Assembly: GCF_001718695.1 (NCBI RefSeq)
Contig: NZ_CP013422.1
Span: 1,550,001 to 1,614,000 of the forward strand
Length of the DNA: 64,000 nucleotides
Direction: 5' to 3'
Source of the DNA: Burkholderia ubonensis
Lineage (GTDB): Bacteria > Pseudomonadota > Gammaproteobacteria > Burkholderiales > Burkholderiaceae
Below the pieces are notes generated by a model, which was not told the DNA's origin, made no database searches, and worked only from the letters and a program-made list of their open reading frames with translations. Below, piece by piece: positions 63,987 to 64,000 of this stretch (position 1 is the stretch's first letter; every line of letters begins with the position of its first letter). A program made the position numbers and the translations under genes.

Positions 63987-64000
63987 GGAGCCACGCGGAT

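Overview
The window is GC-rich (roughly two thirds G+C, with G or C at most third codon positions). Gene content points to a Burkholderia of the cepacia complex type, probably a secondary chromosome: the edge of a type III secretion locus, a meta-hydroxyphenylpropionate operon, sulfur-scavenging flavoenzymes, lysR-lysA, and many paired transporter and regulator units. The assignment rests on remembered family resemblance, not on a search. No intact transposase, prophage, tRNA, rRNA or CRISPR array was seen.

Layout. 1-6.6 kb: end of a type III secretion operon (sctV-sctS-sctC, minus strand) followed by two divergent LuxR-type regulators without a luxI. 6.6-16.4 kb: a divergent NRAMP transporter with a small ORF upstream, a structured leader region, an OprB-type porin convergent with a periplasmic trehalase, an MFS pump, a minus-strand intrinsic terminator that suggests a small RNA, and a YcaQ/AlkX-type glycosylase. 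16.5-21.3 kb: pta-ackA-PhaC-like hydrolase (the last frameshifted), divergent from an orphan F1 ATPase gamma-epsilon pair, with an FNR-like box between them. 21.3-29.1 kb: small housekeeping genes, lysR/lysA, and an EamA exporter divergent from a MocR regulator across a clear operator. 29.1-31.7 kb: nadM-nadV NAD salvage. 32.0-33.2 kb: a cell-wall amidase and an LprI-like protein. 33.3-36.7 kb: the putrescine set puuB-puuR-puuA.

36.7-41.6 kb is less GC-rich and looks acquired. It holds a decayed acyltransferase and then an unusual three-gene set: a 7-TM sensor kinase, a hotdog thioesterase, and a response regulator with an unrecognised output domain. This is my best candidate for a little-described signalling system. 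41.6-50.4 kb is a complete mhp operon (mhpABDFETC) with divergent mhpR. 50.6-56.4 kb holds an SfnB-type and a DszC-type acyl-CoA-dehydrogenase-fold monooxygenase, an LLM flavin monooxygenase and an MFS transporter, probably for organosulfur use. 56.7-62.1 kb is a LysR-controlled operon (family III CoA transferase, MaoC/HTD2 hydratase, MHS permease, CitE-like lyase) that fits itaconate or mesaconate breakdown to pyruvate and acetyl-CoA. The right end has a membrane diguanylate cyclase and the collapsed remnant of an Xre-RES toxin-antitoxin operon whose promoter is still readable.
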